Shown one piece after another: positions 33,362 to 42,380 of a DNA stretch of 58,256 nt. This stretch comes from JAFGED01 sp964551295 (GTDB lineage: Bacteria > Chloroflexota > Anaerolineae > B4-G1). Numbering within the stretch: the first letter of the stretch is position 1; every line of letters begins with the position of its first letter. Both the position numbers and the translations under genes were made by a program. The DNA is taken from assembly GCA_964551295.1 (NCBI GenBank), contig CAZKDJ010000007.1:1-58256 (forward strand), in the 5' to 3' direction. Below the pieces are notes generated by a model. That model searched no databases, was not told the DNA's origin, and saw nothing but the letters and a program-made list of their open reading frames with translations.

Positions 33362-34615
33362 ATGCGAGACGTACTGGCCATTATCCTGGGAGGTGGGCGA
33401 GGCACGCGCCTGTATCCCCTGACCAAACTACGCGCCAAACCGGCCGTGCCCATCGGCGGTAGATACCGCTTGATCGACGTTCCCATCAGCAACTGCCTCA
33501 ACTCGGACATCCACAAGATCTATGTCCTGACCCAGTTCCTCTCGGCATCCCTTCACCGCCACATCTTTCAGACCTACAAGTTCGACCTGTTCTCCGGCGG
33601 TTTCGTCGATATCCTGGCGGCTGAGGAGACAACCAGCGGCATGGATTGGTATCAGGGCACCGCCGACGCCGTGCGCAAGCAACTGCCCCATTTCTCCAAC
33701 GCCCGCGTCGAGGACATTCTGATTCTCTCCGGCGACCATCTCTACCGCATGGATTATGGGGAGTACATCGAGTTCCACCGCGAGCAGCGGGCCGACGTGA
33801 CCATCGCGGCACAGCCGGTGACTGTGGCCGACGCTTCGCGCTTTGGCATCCTCAAGACCGACGAGGATGGCCGCATCACCTCCTTCCACGAAAAGCCTCA
33901 GGGTGACGAGGCCGAGAGCCTGGAGTGCATCCCGGGCAGCGACCGGCCCTGTCTGGCCTCGATGGGCATCTATATCTTTCGCCCCGACGTGCTGCAAGAG
34001 CTGCTGGAGGAATCGGACGCCGAGGATTTCGGCAAACAGATCATACCGACGGCCATCGAGAGCCGCCGCGTGTACGGCTTTCTATTCGACGGCTACTGGG
34101 AGGACATTGGCACCATCCGCTCCTTTTACGAGGCCAATCTGGCCCTGACGCTTCCCGACCCTCCTTTTGACTTTTACGGCCCCCAACGCCCCATCTACAG
34201 CCGACCGCGCTTCCTGCCCCCCTCGCGGGCCGACGATTGCCACCTCGATCGCGTCGCGCTAGCCGAAGGGTGCATCATCAACAAGGCGGACATCCGTGAG
34301 TCGGTGATCGGGTTGCGCAGCATCGTCAGGGCGGGTGCGCATCTCACGCGGACGGTGATGATGGGCGCCGATTTTTACGAGACACCCGAGCGCAAGATGG
34401 AAAATCACCGGCTGGGCGTGCCCGACGTGGGCATTGGGCACGGCAGCCGCATCGAGGGGGCCATCATCGACAAAAACGCCCACATCGGGGAGGACGTGAT
34501 CATCCGCTCCCACGAAGACGAGACGGAATTCGTCGAGACGGAGGACTATACCATCAAGGATGGCGTCGTCGTCATTCCGAAAAACGCCACCATCCCCGGT
34601 GGAACGGTGATCTGA
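33362..34615 (+). CDS. glgC: Glucose-1-phosphate adenylyltransferase
   Basis: 417 aa, AGGAGG upstream. It makes ADP-glucose from ATP and glucose-1-phosphate for glycogen synthesis. GGGRGTRLYPLT is the nucleotide loop; KPAVPIGGRYRLIDVPISNC carries the family signature; LSGDHLYRMDY holds the metal-binding Asp, and SMGIYIF and EDIGTIRSFYEANLAL follow. The C-terminal left-handed beta-helix is readable (ESVIGLRSIVRAGAHL, IIDKNAHIGEDV). Length is typical. The next plus-strand gene encodes a GH13 enzyme, so storage or breakdown of alpha-glucans is a shared theme here. Confidence 0.97.
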   Translation: MRDVLAIILGGGRGTRLYPLTKLRAKPAVPIGGRYRLIDVPISNCLNSDIHKIYVLTQFLSASLHRHIFQTYKFDLFSGGFVDILAAEETTSGMDWYQGTADAVRKQLPHFSNARVEDILILSGDHLYRMDYGEYIEFHREQRADVTIAAQPVTVADASRFGILKTDEDGRITSFHEKPQGDEAESLECIPGSDRPCLASMGIYIFRPDVLQELLEESDAEDFGKQIIPTAIESRRVYGFLFDGYWEDIGTIRSFYEANLALTLPDPPFDFYGPQRPIYSRPRFLPPSRADDCHLDRVALAEGCIINKADIRESVIGLRSIVRAGAHLTRTVMMGADFYETPERKMENHRLGVPDVGIGHGSRIEGAIIDKNAHIGEDVIIRSHEDETEFVETEDYTIKDGVVVIPKNATIPGGTVI

Positions 34616-34626
34616 CTGGGATCGCC

Positions 34627-34692
34627 TTAACCACAGATTACGCCGATTTTCACTGATTTTGTGTCCTCACATCTGTGTCAATCTGTGGTTAA
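34627..34692. repeat. Inverted repeat TTAACCACAGATT between convergent genes
   Basis: Perfect 13-bp arms TTAACCACAGATT (34627-34639) and AATCTGTGGTTAA (34680-34692) with a 40-nt centre. It lies between the 3' ends of glgC and the minus-strand membrane gene and may act as a bidirectional terminator. The form matches a widespread class of intergenic repeats. Confidence 0.8.
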
Positions 34693-34728
34693 ATGCACCC
34701 TTAGCTTATTGTAGGGCAGACGGGACAT

Positions 34729-35460
34729 TCACACCGCGAGACGCCTGGCCCGCCAATCTCGGATGGCAACCGGCAGATAAAGCAGCAACATCGCTACTAG
34801 CCCGATCCCCTCGATGTACAGGATGTACCACGGCCAGGGAGGCAACACATCGAGCAGACTGGCCGTCTCCGGCTTGCGGGCAATGAACAAATAGTTGCTG
34901 CCGATGAGCGCGTTTACCACGGCCACGAACAACATATATAGGTTTCCCACCACCGCGACACGGAGGATGGATTTGGGGCGAGGACGGTAACCCTCCACGA
35001 CCGTCATAAAGACCGCACCGGTGATGATAGAGCCGTGCGAGACAAACACTTGGAAGAAGCGAAAGTGGGGAAACCCATACTGCCCGGCGTCGGGCGTGAT
35101 GACGGCCTGCGAAGCACCGGCGATGCCCAGGAGGTAGGCGAACTCGTATATGCAATAGTTCTTGGTGAGCAGCATCACGGCGCTGAGCCAGACCAGCACA
35201 CTGCACAGGTGAAAGGGAAGCAACCTTTGGGCGGTCCATTGGCCCGTTGCCAGGTTCCACACGTGCCACGCAGTCTCGGTAAAAATGAGGATAAAGGCCA
35301 GCGTGTAGCGAACGATGGATCGCCAGCGCAAGGAAAGACGCCGCCCAAAGCAAATGATGGCGACGTTGACCAACGCGATGACACTCATGGCCACGAGGTG
35401 GGGTAAGCCAAATAGCTGAAAGGGGTCGCCCAAGTAATCCTTAGCAAAGAACTGTTCCAT
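34729..35460 (-). CDS. TIGR02206-family (YwaF-like) integral membrane protein
   Basis: 243 aa, ATG at 35460; sequence upstream of that ATG is not coding-like and no strong Shine-Dalgarno is visible. Six or seven helices with the family blocks LPFHLCSVLVWLSAVMLL, CIYEFAYLLGIAGASQAVITP and FRFFQVFVSHGSIITGAVFM. No biochemical function is known. It is divergent from the GH13 gene across 115 nt and convergent with glgC. Confidence 0.85.
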   Translation of the reverse strand: MEQFFAKDYLGDPFQLFGLPHLVAMSVIALVNVAIICFGRRLSLRWRSIVRYTLAFILIFTETAWHVWNLATGQWTAQRLLPFHLCSVLVWLSAVMLLTKNYCIYEFAYLLGIAGASQAVITPDAGQYGFPHFRFFQVFVSHGSIITGAVFMTVVEGYRPRPKSILRVAVVGNLYMLFVAVVNALIGSNYLFIARKPETASLLDVLPPWPWYILYIEGIGLVAMLLLYLPVAIRDWRARRLAV

Positions 35461-35575
35461 TGTGACCAGCGCCTTTGTGTAGATATGGGAAAGACAATCA
35501 TTTACCCCCACCCAGCAGAAAGTAATGATAACGCAGACCGGCGAATTTGCCAAGCGACCGAACGAAGGAGTTGTA

Positions 35576-37234
35576 ATGACCCCAAAACAACACCGGTGGC
35601 AAAAGACGACCATCTACCAGATCTATCCCCGCTCGTTCGCAGACTCAAACGACGACGGCATCGGTGACCTGTGCGGGATCATCTCCAAGCTCGACTACAT
35701 CCAGGACCTCGGTTTCGAGACGATCTGGGTCTCGCCGTTCTTTCGCAGCCCACAGCAGGATTGGGGCTACGACGTCAGCGACTATTACACCGTCGCCCCC
35801 GAATACGGGGATGTGGCAGATGCGAACGAGCTGATAGACGCGGTTCACCGGCGGGGCATGCGCATCCTGTTCGATCTGGTGATGAACCACACGTCGATTC
35901 AGCATCCCTGGTTCCAGGAATCGCGCAGCAGCCGGGATAATCCCAAAAGAGACTGGTACATCTGGAAGGACGGCCGCAGCCAGCGCCCACCCAACAACTG
36001 GAAGGCTATACCGGGCGGATCGGCCTGGCACTATGACGAAGGGACCGACCAGTGGTACTATGCCAGCTTTTTGCCCTTCCAGCCAGACCTGAACTTTCGC
36101 AATCCGGACGTGAAGGAAGCGATGCTCGACGTCGTGCGCTACTGGCTGGACAAGGGCGTGGACGGCTTTCGGCTGGACATCTTTCACGTCATCTACGAGG
36201 ACGCCCAGTTTCGCGACAATCCCTTCGCCCCGGTCTATGTGCCCTCGGACCATGCGGCGGCCGGCTTCTTTCAAAAGTGGAAGTACAACCTGAACCAACC
36301 CGAGACCCTTGAACTGGCCAGGGAACTGCGAGCCATCACCGACGCGTACTCGCCAGATAGGCTGCTGCTGGGCGAGCTCTTTGGGGACGACGATACGATC
36401 CGGAGGTATCTCGGCGAGCGACAGGACGGGCTGAACCTGGTGTTTCTGTGGAAGCTGTTGCAGTTGGAGCCGAATGCCCGCTTCTTCCGGGACGTGATCC
36501 GCCACTATGAGGCGAACTACCCGGCTCCCTACGTTCCCGTCTATGTCTTTGGCAACCACGACCAGAAACGCGTCATCTCCAAGATCAGCAACGACACCAG
36601 AAAGGCGAAACTGTTGGCCCTGTTCCAGTTCACCGTCCGCAGCCTCCCGGTCACGTATTACGGTGAGGAGATCGGCATGGCGGAAGGGCGACTTTCGGCC
36701 AAGACAGCCAAGGATCCACTGGGCCGGCGGTATGCCTGGGTACCGGACTTTCTCGTGGACCTGCTGAACCTGTACGTCAACCGGGATGGATGCCGCACCC
36801 CGATGCAGTGGGACGCCGGTCCGAACGCCGGCTTTTGCGGGCAGGATGCGATGCCCTGGCTGCCCGTGCACGAGAACCACGGGACGGTCAACGTGAAAAG
36901 CGAACGAGCCGACGCAGGCTCGCTCTTGAACGTCTACAGGCAGCTCTTGCGCCTGAGGCAGGACAGCGTGGCGCTCCAAGAGGGCACGATTCAGCTCGTC
37001 GACGAGGCGGATGCAGACGAGAACGTGCTGGCATACCGGCGCAAACTTGGCGGCGAAGAAATCCTCGTGGCGATCAACTTTGGCCAGACTTCGGGTGAAT
37101 TCTACAATCGGACGGCGTGCAAGCAGGTACTGTTCGAAATCGGCATGAACGATGTCTCCCCCCCACCTAACCTCCCCCACCACGGGGGGAGGAACCGGAT
37201 GCCGCCGTATTCTGGCGTCATCCTGGGCAAGTAG
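35576..37234 (+). CDS. GH13 alpha-glucosidase (oligo-1,6-glucosidase/trehalose-enzyme type)
   Basis: 552 aa, ATG 35576 with AAGGAG seven nt upstream. It hydrolyses alpha-glucosidic bonds of small sugars. GH13 regions appear in order: IYQIYPRSFADSNDDGIGDL, region I FDLVMNHTS, region II GFRLDIFHV (nucleophile Asp), region III LLGELFG (acid/base Glu), region IV VFGNHDQKR (transition-state Asp). The C-terminal beta-sheet domain ends with a stretch NDVSPPPNLPHHGGRNRMPP that is encoded by a dispersed DNA repeat (37158-37196), so the natural end of the domain has been altered or extended. No signal peptide; cytoplasmic. Confidence 0.94.
   Translation: MTPKQHRWQKTTIYQIYPRSFADSNDDGIGDLCGIISKLDYIQDLGFETIWVSPFFRSPQQDWGYDVSDYYTVAPEYGDVADANELIDAVHRRGMRILFDLVMNHTSIQHPWFQESRSSRDNPKRDWYIWKDGRSQRPPNNWKAIPGGSAWHYDEGTDQWYYASFLPFQPDLNFRNPDVKEAMLDVVRYWLDKGVDGFRLDIFHVIYEDAQFRDNPFAPVYVPSDHAAAGFFQKWKYNLNQPETLELARELRAITDAYSPDRLLLGELFGDDDTIRRYLGERQDGLNLVFLWKLLQLEPNARFFRDVIRHYEANYPAPYVPVYVFGNHDQKRVISKISNDTRKAKLLALFQFTVRSLPVTYYGEEIGMAEGRLSAKTAKDPLGRRYAWVPDFLVDLLNLYVNRDGCRTPMQWDAGPNAGFCGQDAMPWLPVHENHGTVNVKSERADAGSLLNVYRQLLRLRQDSVALQEGTIQLVDEADADENVLAYRRKLGGEEILVAINFGQTSGEFYNRTACKQVLFEIGMNDVSPPPNLPHHGGRNRMPPYSGVILGK
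37158..37196. repeat. 39-nt dispersed G-rich repeat, copy 2 (inside GH13 gene)
   Basis: On the minus strand this reads GGTTCCTCCCCCCGTGGTGG followed by GGGAGGTTAGGTGGGGGGG, 37 of 39 positions equal to 18748-18786. Its length is a multiple of three, and it keeps the reading frame of the GH13 gene, adding Pro/His/Gly-rich residues about a dozen codons before the stop. Confidence 0.88.
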
Positions 37235-37277
37235 CCCAGCCCCGTTCGCGGTTATGCAGTAACATCCATTTGCCACC

Positions 37278-37384
37278 CAGCCCGGAGGTGAACCTCCAAG
37301 CTAAGAAAAAAAAACCTTCGGGCTGTTTTTTAGCCCCCAAAAGGGGGCTTTGCCCTCTTAGCCCGGTGCCTTCAGCTCCGGGCT
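37278..37384 (+). terminator. Array of terminator-like hairpins after the GH13 gene
   Basis: Several hairpins lie in series. CAGCCCG (37278-37284) can pair with CGGGCTG (37319-37325) and a T6 run follows. Alternatively GCTAA...CC-TTCG-GG...TTAGC closes a UUCG-capped stem. AGCCCCC/GGGGGCT (37332-37349) has an AAAA loop, and AGCCCGG/CCGGGCT (37360-37384) follows. The first two are mutually exclusive, which is reminiscent of attenuation, but no leader peptide is evident. Simple strong termination before the next promoter is the likeliest role. Confidence 0.65.
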
Positions 37385-37426
37385 CCTCTTCTTCGAAACC
37401 TCCATCATCTCACTGCGTACTATTTC

Positions 37427-37454
37427 TTGACAACCCGCTTGCTTGGCTTATAAT
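37427..37454 (+). promoter_or_regulatory. Consensus promoter of the MacAB-like exporter operon
   Basis: TTGACA (37427-37432), 16-nt spacer, TATAAT (37449-37454). It precedes the ATG at 37510 by a leader of about 50 nt with GGAAGT upstream of the start. Confidence 0.85.
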
Positions 37455-37509
37455 GTGACCCTGGTCATTTTTTTGAACCAAGCATGGTCACAGAAACAGG
37501 AAGTACGCT

Positions 37510-38925
37510 ATGAAACGTCGCACCATCTATATCATCTTGGGCATCGTGCTCGTCGCGGCGATCGCTGCCGTGATTGTGTGGCGCACGCAGCAGGCACAGG
37601 CTTCCGAAGAGGAAACCCGCTCCGCCGTGGTCGAGCGCGGCACGCTGCTGGTGGCCGTCTCTGCCAGCGGCAGTGTTGAGCCTCAGAACAGCGTGGGACT
37701 GACCTTCGAGTCGCCCGGGCAGGTCGCCGACGTGCCGGTCAAGGTAGGAGATCGTGTCGAAACCGGCGACGTGCTTGCCCAGTTGGATACCAGGCAGCTA
37801 GAGTTGCAGGTCCATCAGGCTCAGGCGGCGCTGGCGGCGGCCGAGGCGCAACTAGCTCAGCTCAAGGCCGGACCGCGACCGGAGGAGGTCGCGGCGGCGG
37901 AAGCCGACCTACGGGCAGCGCAGGCCCAGGTGAACAACGCCGTCGCCAACCTGGATCAGCTCCAGTCCGGCCCGACCGAGGCGCAGATCGCCGCTGCCGA
38001 GACCCAGGTGGCGCAGGCAGAGCTGCAGCACAAGGTCGCCTTGCTCGAATACGACCGGGTCCGGGGGATCAAGGTCAGAGAGGAGAAGCTAGAACAGACA
38101 GCCTACGACCTCCACACTGCGGAAAAGTCCCTGGCCGCCGCCCAGGCAGCATTGGAGGACGCGCAGGCCGGCGCAGACGCCGATGACCTTCGCGCTGCTC
38201 AGGCCAACGTCAACGGCGCCGTGGCGCAGCAGGATGCTGCACAGGCCCGGCTTAACCTATTGCTGGCAGGGACTACTGAGGAACAAATCGCCGACGCAGA
38301 GGCGCAGGTGGAGCGCGCACAGGCTGCCTTGGAGCAAGCGCAGCTCAGCCTAGAACGCGCCACGCTGTATGCCCCCTTTGATGGCGTCGTCGCCCGGGTG
38401 AACGTCTCCGCCGGCGAGATGGCCCCCGCAGGCCTGCCGGTGATCACGCTGCTGGACCCCTCCGGGCTCCAGGTCGCCATCGGCGTGGACGAGTTGGACG
38501 TGGGGCAACTGGCCGTCGGCCAGTCGGCTCAGGTGACGCTCGACGCGCTCCCAGACACCACGCTCGACGGCACCGTAAAGAGCATCGCCCCGGCGGCCAC
38601 CATCGATCAGGGCGGCGTCACCTACTACGATGTGGTCGTCACCCTGGAACCCACCGACGCACCCGTCCGCGCCGACATGACGGCCAACGTGACCATCGTG
38701 ATCAAGGAACTGATCGACGTGCTGACCATCCCCACGTGGGTGGTGCGCGTGGATCGCACCACCGGCCAGACCTACGTCAACCAGCGTGCCGGGGGCGAGA
38801 TCGAGCGTGTGGACGTCGCGCTGGGTGTGCGGTATGAGGGCGTCGCCCAGGTACTGGATGGGCTTGCCGAAGGGGACGAGGTCATCTGGGTGCCGGAAGA
38901 CCCCTTCGAATTTGGAGACCAGTGA
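37510..38925 (+). CDS. HlyD/MacA-type efflux adaptor, copy 1
   Basis: 471 aa. N-terminal signal anchor (YIILGIVLVAAIAAVIVW), then a barrel/lipoyl motif (SPGQVADVPVKVGDRVETGDVLAQLD) and a very long Ala/Gln-rich coiled-coil hairpin (about 95-290) with repeated RPEEVAAAEADLRAAQAQV-type heptads. The second half of the lipoyl domain (ATLYAPFDGVVARVNVSAGEM) and beta-barrel follow. It links a MacB-type transporter to the outside or outer envelope. It is followed directly by a paralogue and the ATPase and permease genes. Confidence 0.92.
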   Translation: MKRRTIYIILGIVLVAAIAAVIVWRTQQAQASEEETRSAVVERGTLLVAVSASGSVEPQNSVGLTFESPGQVADVPVKVGDRVETGDVLAQLDTRQLELQVHQAQAALAAAEAQLAQLKAGPRPEEVAAAEADLRAAQAQVNNAVANLDQLQSGPTEAQIAAAETQVAQAELQHKVALLEYDRVRGIKVREEKLEQTAYDLHTAEKSLAAAQAALEDAQAGADADDLRAAQANVNGAVAQQDAAQARLNLLLAGTTEEQIADAEAQVERAQAALEQAQLSLERATLYAPFDGVVARVNVSAGEMAPAGLPVITLLDPSGLQVAIGVDELDVGQLAVGQSAQVTLDALPDTTLDGTVKSIAPAATIDQGGVTYYDVVVTLEPTDAPVRADMTANVTIVIKELIDVLTIPTWVVRVDRTTGQTYVNQRAGGEIERVDVALGVRYEGVAQVLDGLAEGDEVIWVPEDPFEFGDQ

Positions 38926-40373
38926 TGAAACGCAGAACGCTCTACATCGTCTTGGGTGTCGTCGCCATCGCGGCCGTGGTTAGTACAGTCGTCATCCTGC
39001 AGCGGCGGCAGGCAGCGCAGCCGACCGACGAACAGACCACCGCCGTGGTCGAGCGCGGCACGCTGCTGGTGGCCGTCTCTGCCAGCGGCGCCATCGAACC
39101 ACGGGATCGGGTCAGCCTGAGCTTTGAGCAACCCGGACTGGTCGACGAGGTCCTGGTGGAGGTTGGAGACGAGGTCAAGAAAGGTGACCCGCTGGCGCGA
39201 TTGGACAGCGAGCAGCTAGCGCTGCAGGTGCGCCAGGCCCAGGCCTCGCTGGATTCAGCCAAGGCACAACTAGCGCAACTCGAGGCCGACGCGCGCCCGG
39301 AGGAGATCGCCGCTGCCGAGGCCAACCTGCGCGCCGCCGAGGCCCAGGTGAACAACGCCGACGCCCAACTCGACCGGCTTCGTTCCGGGGCTACAGCGGC
39401 AGAGCTCGCCGCCGCCGAGGCCGAACTTGCATCAGCGATGACGGAGCAGAAAAAGGCCGAGGACCTGCACGACAGGACGATGGAGTGCTTTCACATCAAA
39501 ATACCCAAGTATTACGAGGGCACCATCTGCCCGGCCCTGGGTGCGCCAGAGGAGCAGGCGCGTTACAGCCTCGCCGCCGCCGACAAGGCGCTCGCCGCCG
39601 CCCAAGCGCAGTACGACGAACTGCTTGCCGGGACGGACGTCGACCAGCTGCGCGCCGCCGAGGCCAACGTCATGGCCGCCTCTGCGCAGCGGGACGCAGC
39701 CCAAGCCCAACTCGACCTGTTGCTGACCGGGGCCACCGACGAGCAGGTCGCGGCCGCCGAGGCACAGGTTGAGCAGGCACAGACCACGCTGGAGCAGGCG
39801 GAGCTGGCACTGGAACTCGCCACGCTACACGCCCCCTTCGACGGCATCGTCTCCGAGGTCAACGTCAAAGCCGGCGAGATCGCGTCAACCGCGCCGGCAG
39901 TCACCGTGGTCGATACTAGCCAGTTCCACGTCACCGTCAGCGTGGACGAAATAGACGTGGCGCGGCTGGACGAGGGACAGACCGCCCAGGTGACGATAGA
40001 GGCATTTCCAGACGTGACCCTCTCGGGCAGCGTGGAGCGCATCGCGCCCGCTGCCACGTTCGAAGGCGGCGTGGTCTACTACGACGTCACCATTGCTTTG
40101 AACCCCACCGACACGCCCATCCGCGCCGACATGACGGCCAACGCGACCATCGTAGTCGAGGAACTGAGCGACGTGCTACTGATCCCTACCTGGGTAGTGC
40201 GTGTGGACAACAGGACAGGACAGACCTACGTGGACAAGCAGATCGAAAAGAAAACAGAGCGCGTGGACGTGACGCTGGGCGTGCGCCACGAAGGCGTCGT
40301 CCAGGTGCTCGACGGCCTTTCCGAGGGGGACGTAGCCGTCTGGGTCGAGACCAACCCATTTGGGCCGCAGTAA
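38925..40373 (+). CDS. HlyD/MacA-type efflux adaptor, copy 2
   Basis: 482 aa, ATG overlapping the stop of copy 1 by one base. Same architecture as copy 1, and closely related: 50 nt are identical between 37622-37671 and 39040-39089. Its coiled coil carries an insertion with two Cys (DRTMECFHIKIPKYYEG, TICPALG) absent from copy 1, perhaps forming a disulfide. Two adaptors with one transporter suggest a mixed adaptor ring or alternative partners. Confidence 0.92.
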   Translation: MKRRTLYIVLGVVAIAAVVSTVVILQRRQAAQPTDEQTTAVVERGTLLVAVSASGAIEPRDRVSLSFEQPGLVDEVLVEVGDEVKKGDPLARLDSEQLALQVRQAQASLDSAKAQLAQLEADARPEEIAAAEANLRAAEAQVNNADAQLDRLRSGATAAELAAAEAELASAMTEQKKAEDLHDRTMECFHIKIPKYYEGTICPALGAPEEQARYSLAAADKALAAAQAQYDELLAGTDVDQLRAAEANVMAASAQRDAAQAQLDLLLTGATDEQVAAAEAQVEQAQTTLEQAELALELATLHAPFDGIVSEVNVKAGEIASTAPAVTVVDTSQFHVTVSVDEIDVARLDEGQTAQVTIEAFPDVTLSGSVERIAPAATFEGGVVYYDVTIALNPTDTPIRADMTANATIVVEELSDVLLIPTWVVRVDNRTGQTYVDKQIEKKTERVDVTLGVRHEGVVQVLDGLSEGDVAVWVETNPFGPQ

Positions 40374-40383
40374 GGAGACGCAG

Positions 40384-41124
40384 GTGGCGCCATCACAAAC
40401 ATCACCCGTCATCGAACTGAACGACATCTCCAAAGTCTATCAGATGGGCGAGATAGAGGTGCACGCCCTGCGCGACGTCGACATGGAGGTGGAAGCCGGG
40501 GAGATGATGGCCATCATGGGACCGTCCGGTTCCGGCAAGTCCACCATGATGAACATCGTGGGCTGTCTCGACCAACCGACCACGGGCACGTATCTGCTGG
40601 ATGAAAAAGACGTCAGCCGCCTCGACGACGACCAACTGGCCGAGATCCGCAATCACAAGATCGGGTTCGTGTTCCAGACCTTTAACCTGCTGGCCCGCAC
40701 GAGCGCCCTCGAGAACGTCATGCTGCCGCTGATCTATGCCGGGCTGGGACGGACGGAGCGGCTGGAGCAGGCGCGGCAGGCCTTGGACGCGGTCGGGCTG
40801 GCCCGGCGCATGGAGCACACGCCGAACGAGCTTTCCGGAGGCCAACAGCAGCGAGTGGCCATCGCGCGGGCGCTGGTGAACAATCCATCCATCATCCTGG
40901 CCGACGAGCCGACGGGCAACCTGGACAGCAAGTCGGGGGCCGAGGTGATGGCCATATTGCAAGGGCTGAACCAGGAACGCGGCATCACCGTCGTCCTGGT
41001 GACCCACGATCCCAGAATCGCGCGCCACACCAATCGGATCGTTCACCTGTACGACGGGCTGATCACGAAAGAGGAGACCATACACGAGCCCCTGATGGCC
41101 CTGGGCGAAGGTGAGACCTCATGA
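40384..41124 (+). CDS. MacB/LolD-type ABC ATPase
   Basis: 246 aa from GTG 40384 with AAGGAG six nt upstream. Walker A GPSGSGKSTM (about 46), Q-loop FVFQTFNLLART, signature LSGGQQQRVAIARAL (about 149), Walker B IILADEPTGNLDS, H-loop VTHDPR. Its stop overlaps the permease start (ATGA). It drives a mechanotransmission-type exporter with the adaptors and the FtsX-fold permease. Confidence 0.95.
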   Translation: MAPSQTSPVIELNDISKVYQMGEIEVHALRDVDMEVEAGEMMAIMGPSGSGKSTMMNIVGCLDQPTTGTYLLDEKDVSRLDDDQLAEIRNHKIGFVFQTFNLLARTSALENVMLPLIYAGLGRTERLEQARQALDAVGLARRMEHTPNELSGGQQQRVAIARALVNNPSIILADEPTGNLDSKSGAEVMAILQGLNQERGITVVLVTHDPRIARHTNRIVHLYDGLITKEETIHEPLMALGEGETS

Positions 41125-42377
41125 AGATCCTGGAGAGCGTGCGCTTGGCCTTTCGCGCGCTAACCGCCAACAAGCTGCGTGCCGCCCTGACGATGCTGGG
41201 CATCGTCATCGGCGTCGGCGCGGTGATCACCTTGATGTCAGCCGGCGAGGGAGTGTCCGTCTATATCGAAGAGCAATTCCAGGGTATCGGCAGCAATCTG
41301 CTGTTCGTCGCGCCCGGCTCGCAAGAGGAGTTCGAATCAGGCGGCGGCCCACCCGGGGCAGGCGGCTCCACGGCGGAGCTGACCAACGGGGACGCCGAGG
41401 CCCTGCGCGATCCCGTCCGCGCTCCCGACGTGGTCGCCGTCGCGCCAGCGGTAAGCGACATAGCCACCGTCGCCACCGGGCGGCGCGACATGATCGCCCA
41501 GGTACATGGTGTTCCCCCGGAATACGCCGAAATTCGCAACTGGTACCCCGAGGTGGGAACGTACTTTGACGAAGAGCACATGAACAGCCGCTCTCGGGTC
41601 GCGGTCATCGGCAAGGACGTGGTCGAGAAACTCTTTCCCGAAAACCCCTACCCGCTGGACCAGACGATCAAGATCAACGACGTCCCCTTCCGCGTCATCG
41701 GCATCTTGGAGGAAAAGGGCGGCTCGTCCTTCAGCAACGAGGACGAGAGCGTCATCATCCCGCTGACGACGGCGCAGACGCGCCTCTTCCCATCCCGCAG
41801 CAAGTCGGGCGACTACCTGATCGATGCCATCATCATCCAGTCGTCGGACGAGGAGCGCATGGACGCGGCCTCGGAGCAAGTGGCCGCCATCCTGCGCGAG
41901 CGGCACGACATCGACTTTCGGGACGAGGATGACTTTTCCATGGTCAGCCAGGCAGACATCATCGCCGTCTTTGGCGAGATCACGGGCGTGCTGACAATCT
42001 TTTTGGGAGCCATCGCGGGAATCAGCCTGGTAGTAGGCGGCATCGGCATCATGAACATCATGCTGGTCTCGGTGACGGAGCGCACGCGGGAGATCGGCCT
42101 GCGCAAAGCGGTGGGCGCGCGGCGGCGCGACATCCTGTGGCAATTCCTGGTTGAGGCGGTGGCACTCTCGGTGTTTGGCGGCATCATAGGCATCATCCTG
42201 GGAGCCACCGGAGCCGAGATCATCTCCGCACTGGTCGATGGCTTTCGCTCCATCGTCACGCTGGACGCGGTCGTGCTGGCGACGACCTTTTCGGCGGCGG
42301 TGGGCCTCTTCTTCGGCATCTACCCGGCCCGGCGGGCCTCGCTGCTCAATCCCATCGACGCACTGAGATACGAGTGA
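41121..42377 (+). CDS. MacB-type FtsX-fold permease
   Basis: 418 aa. It starts with ILESVRLAFRALTANKLRAALTMLGIVIGVGAVI (amphipathic helix plus TM1), then a 230-residue extracytoplasmic MacB core with GIGSNLLFV and IRNWYPEVGTYF. Three C-terminal helices include GGIGIMNIMLVSVTERTREIGLRKAVGARRRDI in two adjoining blocks, the FtsX signature. Last gene of a four-cistron operon (37427-42377). Substrate could be peptides, macrolides or lipids; not decidable. Confidence 0.94.
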   Translation: MKILESVRLAFRALTANKLRAALTMLGIVIGVGAVITLMSAGEGVSVYIEEQFQGIGSNLLFVAPGSQEEFESGGGPPGAGGSTAELTNGDAEALRDPVRAPDVVAVAPAVSDIATVATGRRDMIAQVHGVPPEYAEIRNWYPEVGTYFDEEHMNSRSRVAVIGKDVVEKLFPENPYPLDQTIKINDVPFRVIGILEEKGGSSFSNEDESVIIPLTTAQTRLFPSRSKSGDYLIDAIIIQSSDEERMDAASEQVAAILRERHDIDFRDEDDFSMVSQADIIAVFGEITGVLTIFLGAIAGISLVVGGIGIMNIMLVSVTERTREIGLRKAVGARRRDILWQFLVEAVALSVFGGIIGIILGATGAEIISALVDGFRSIVTLDAVVLATTFSAAVGLFFGIYPARRASLLNPIDALRYE

Positions 42378-42380
42378 TGC

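Noticed and set aside
35645..37276. A 543-codon minus-strand open frame opposite the GH13 gene
   Set aside because: All GH13 regions are in the plus strand; the antisense frame shows no motif.
37278..37384. Riboswitch before the adaptor genes
   Set aside because: The hairpins lie upstream of the consensus promoter at 37427-37454, so they are not in the leader of the exporter operon.
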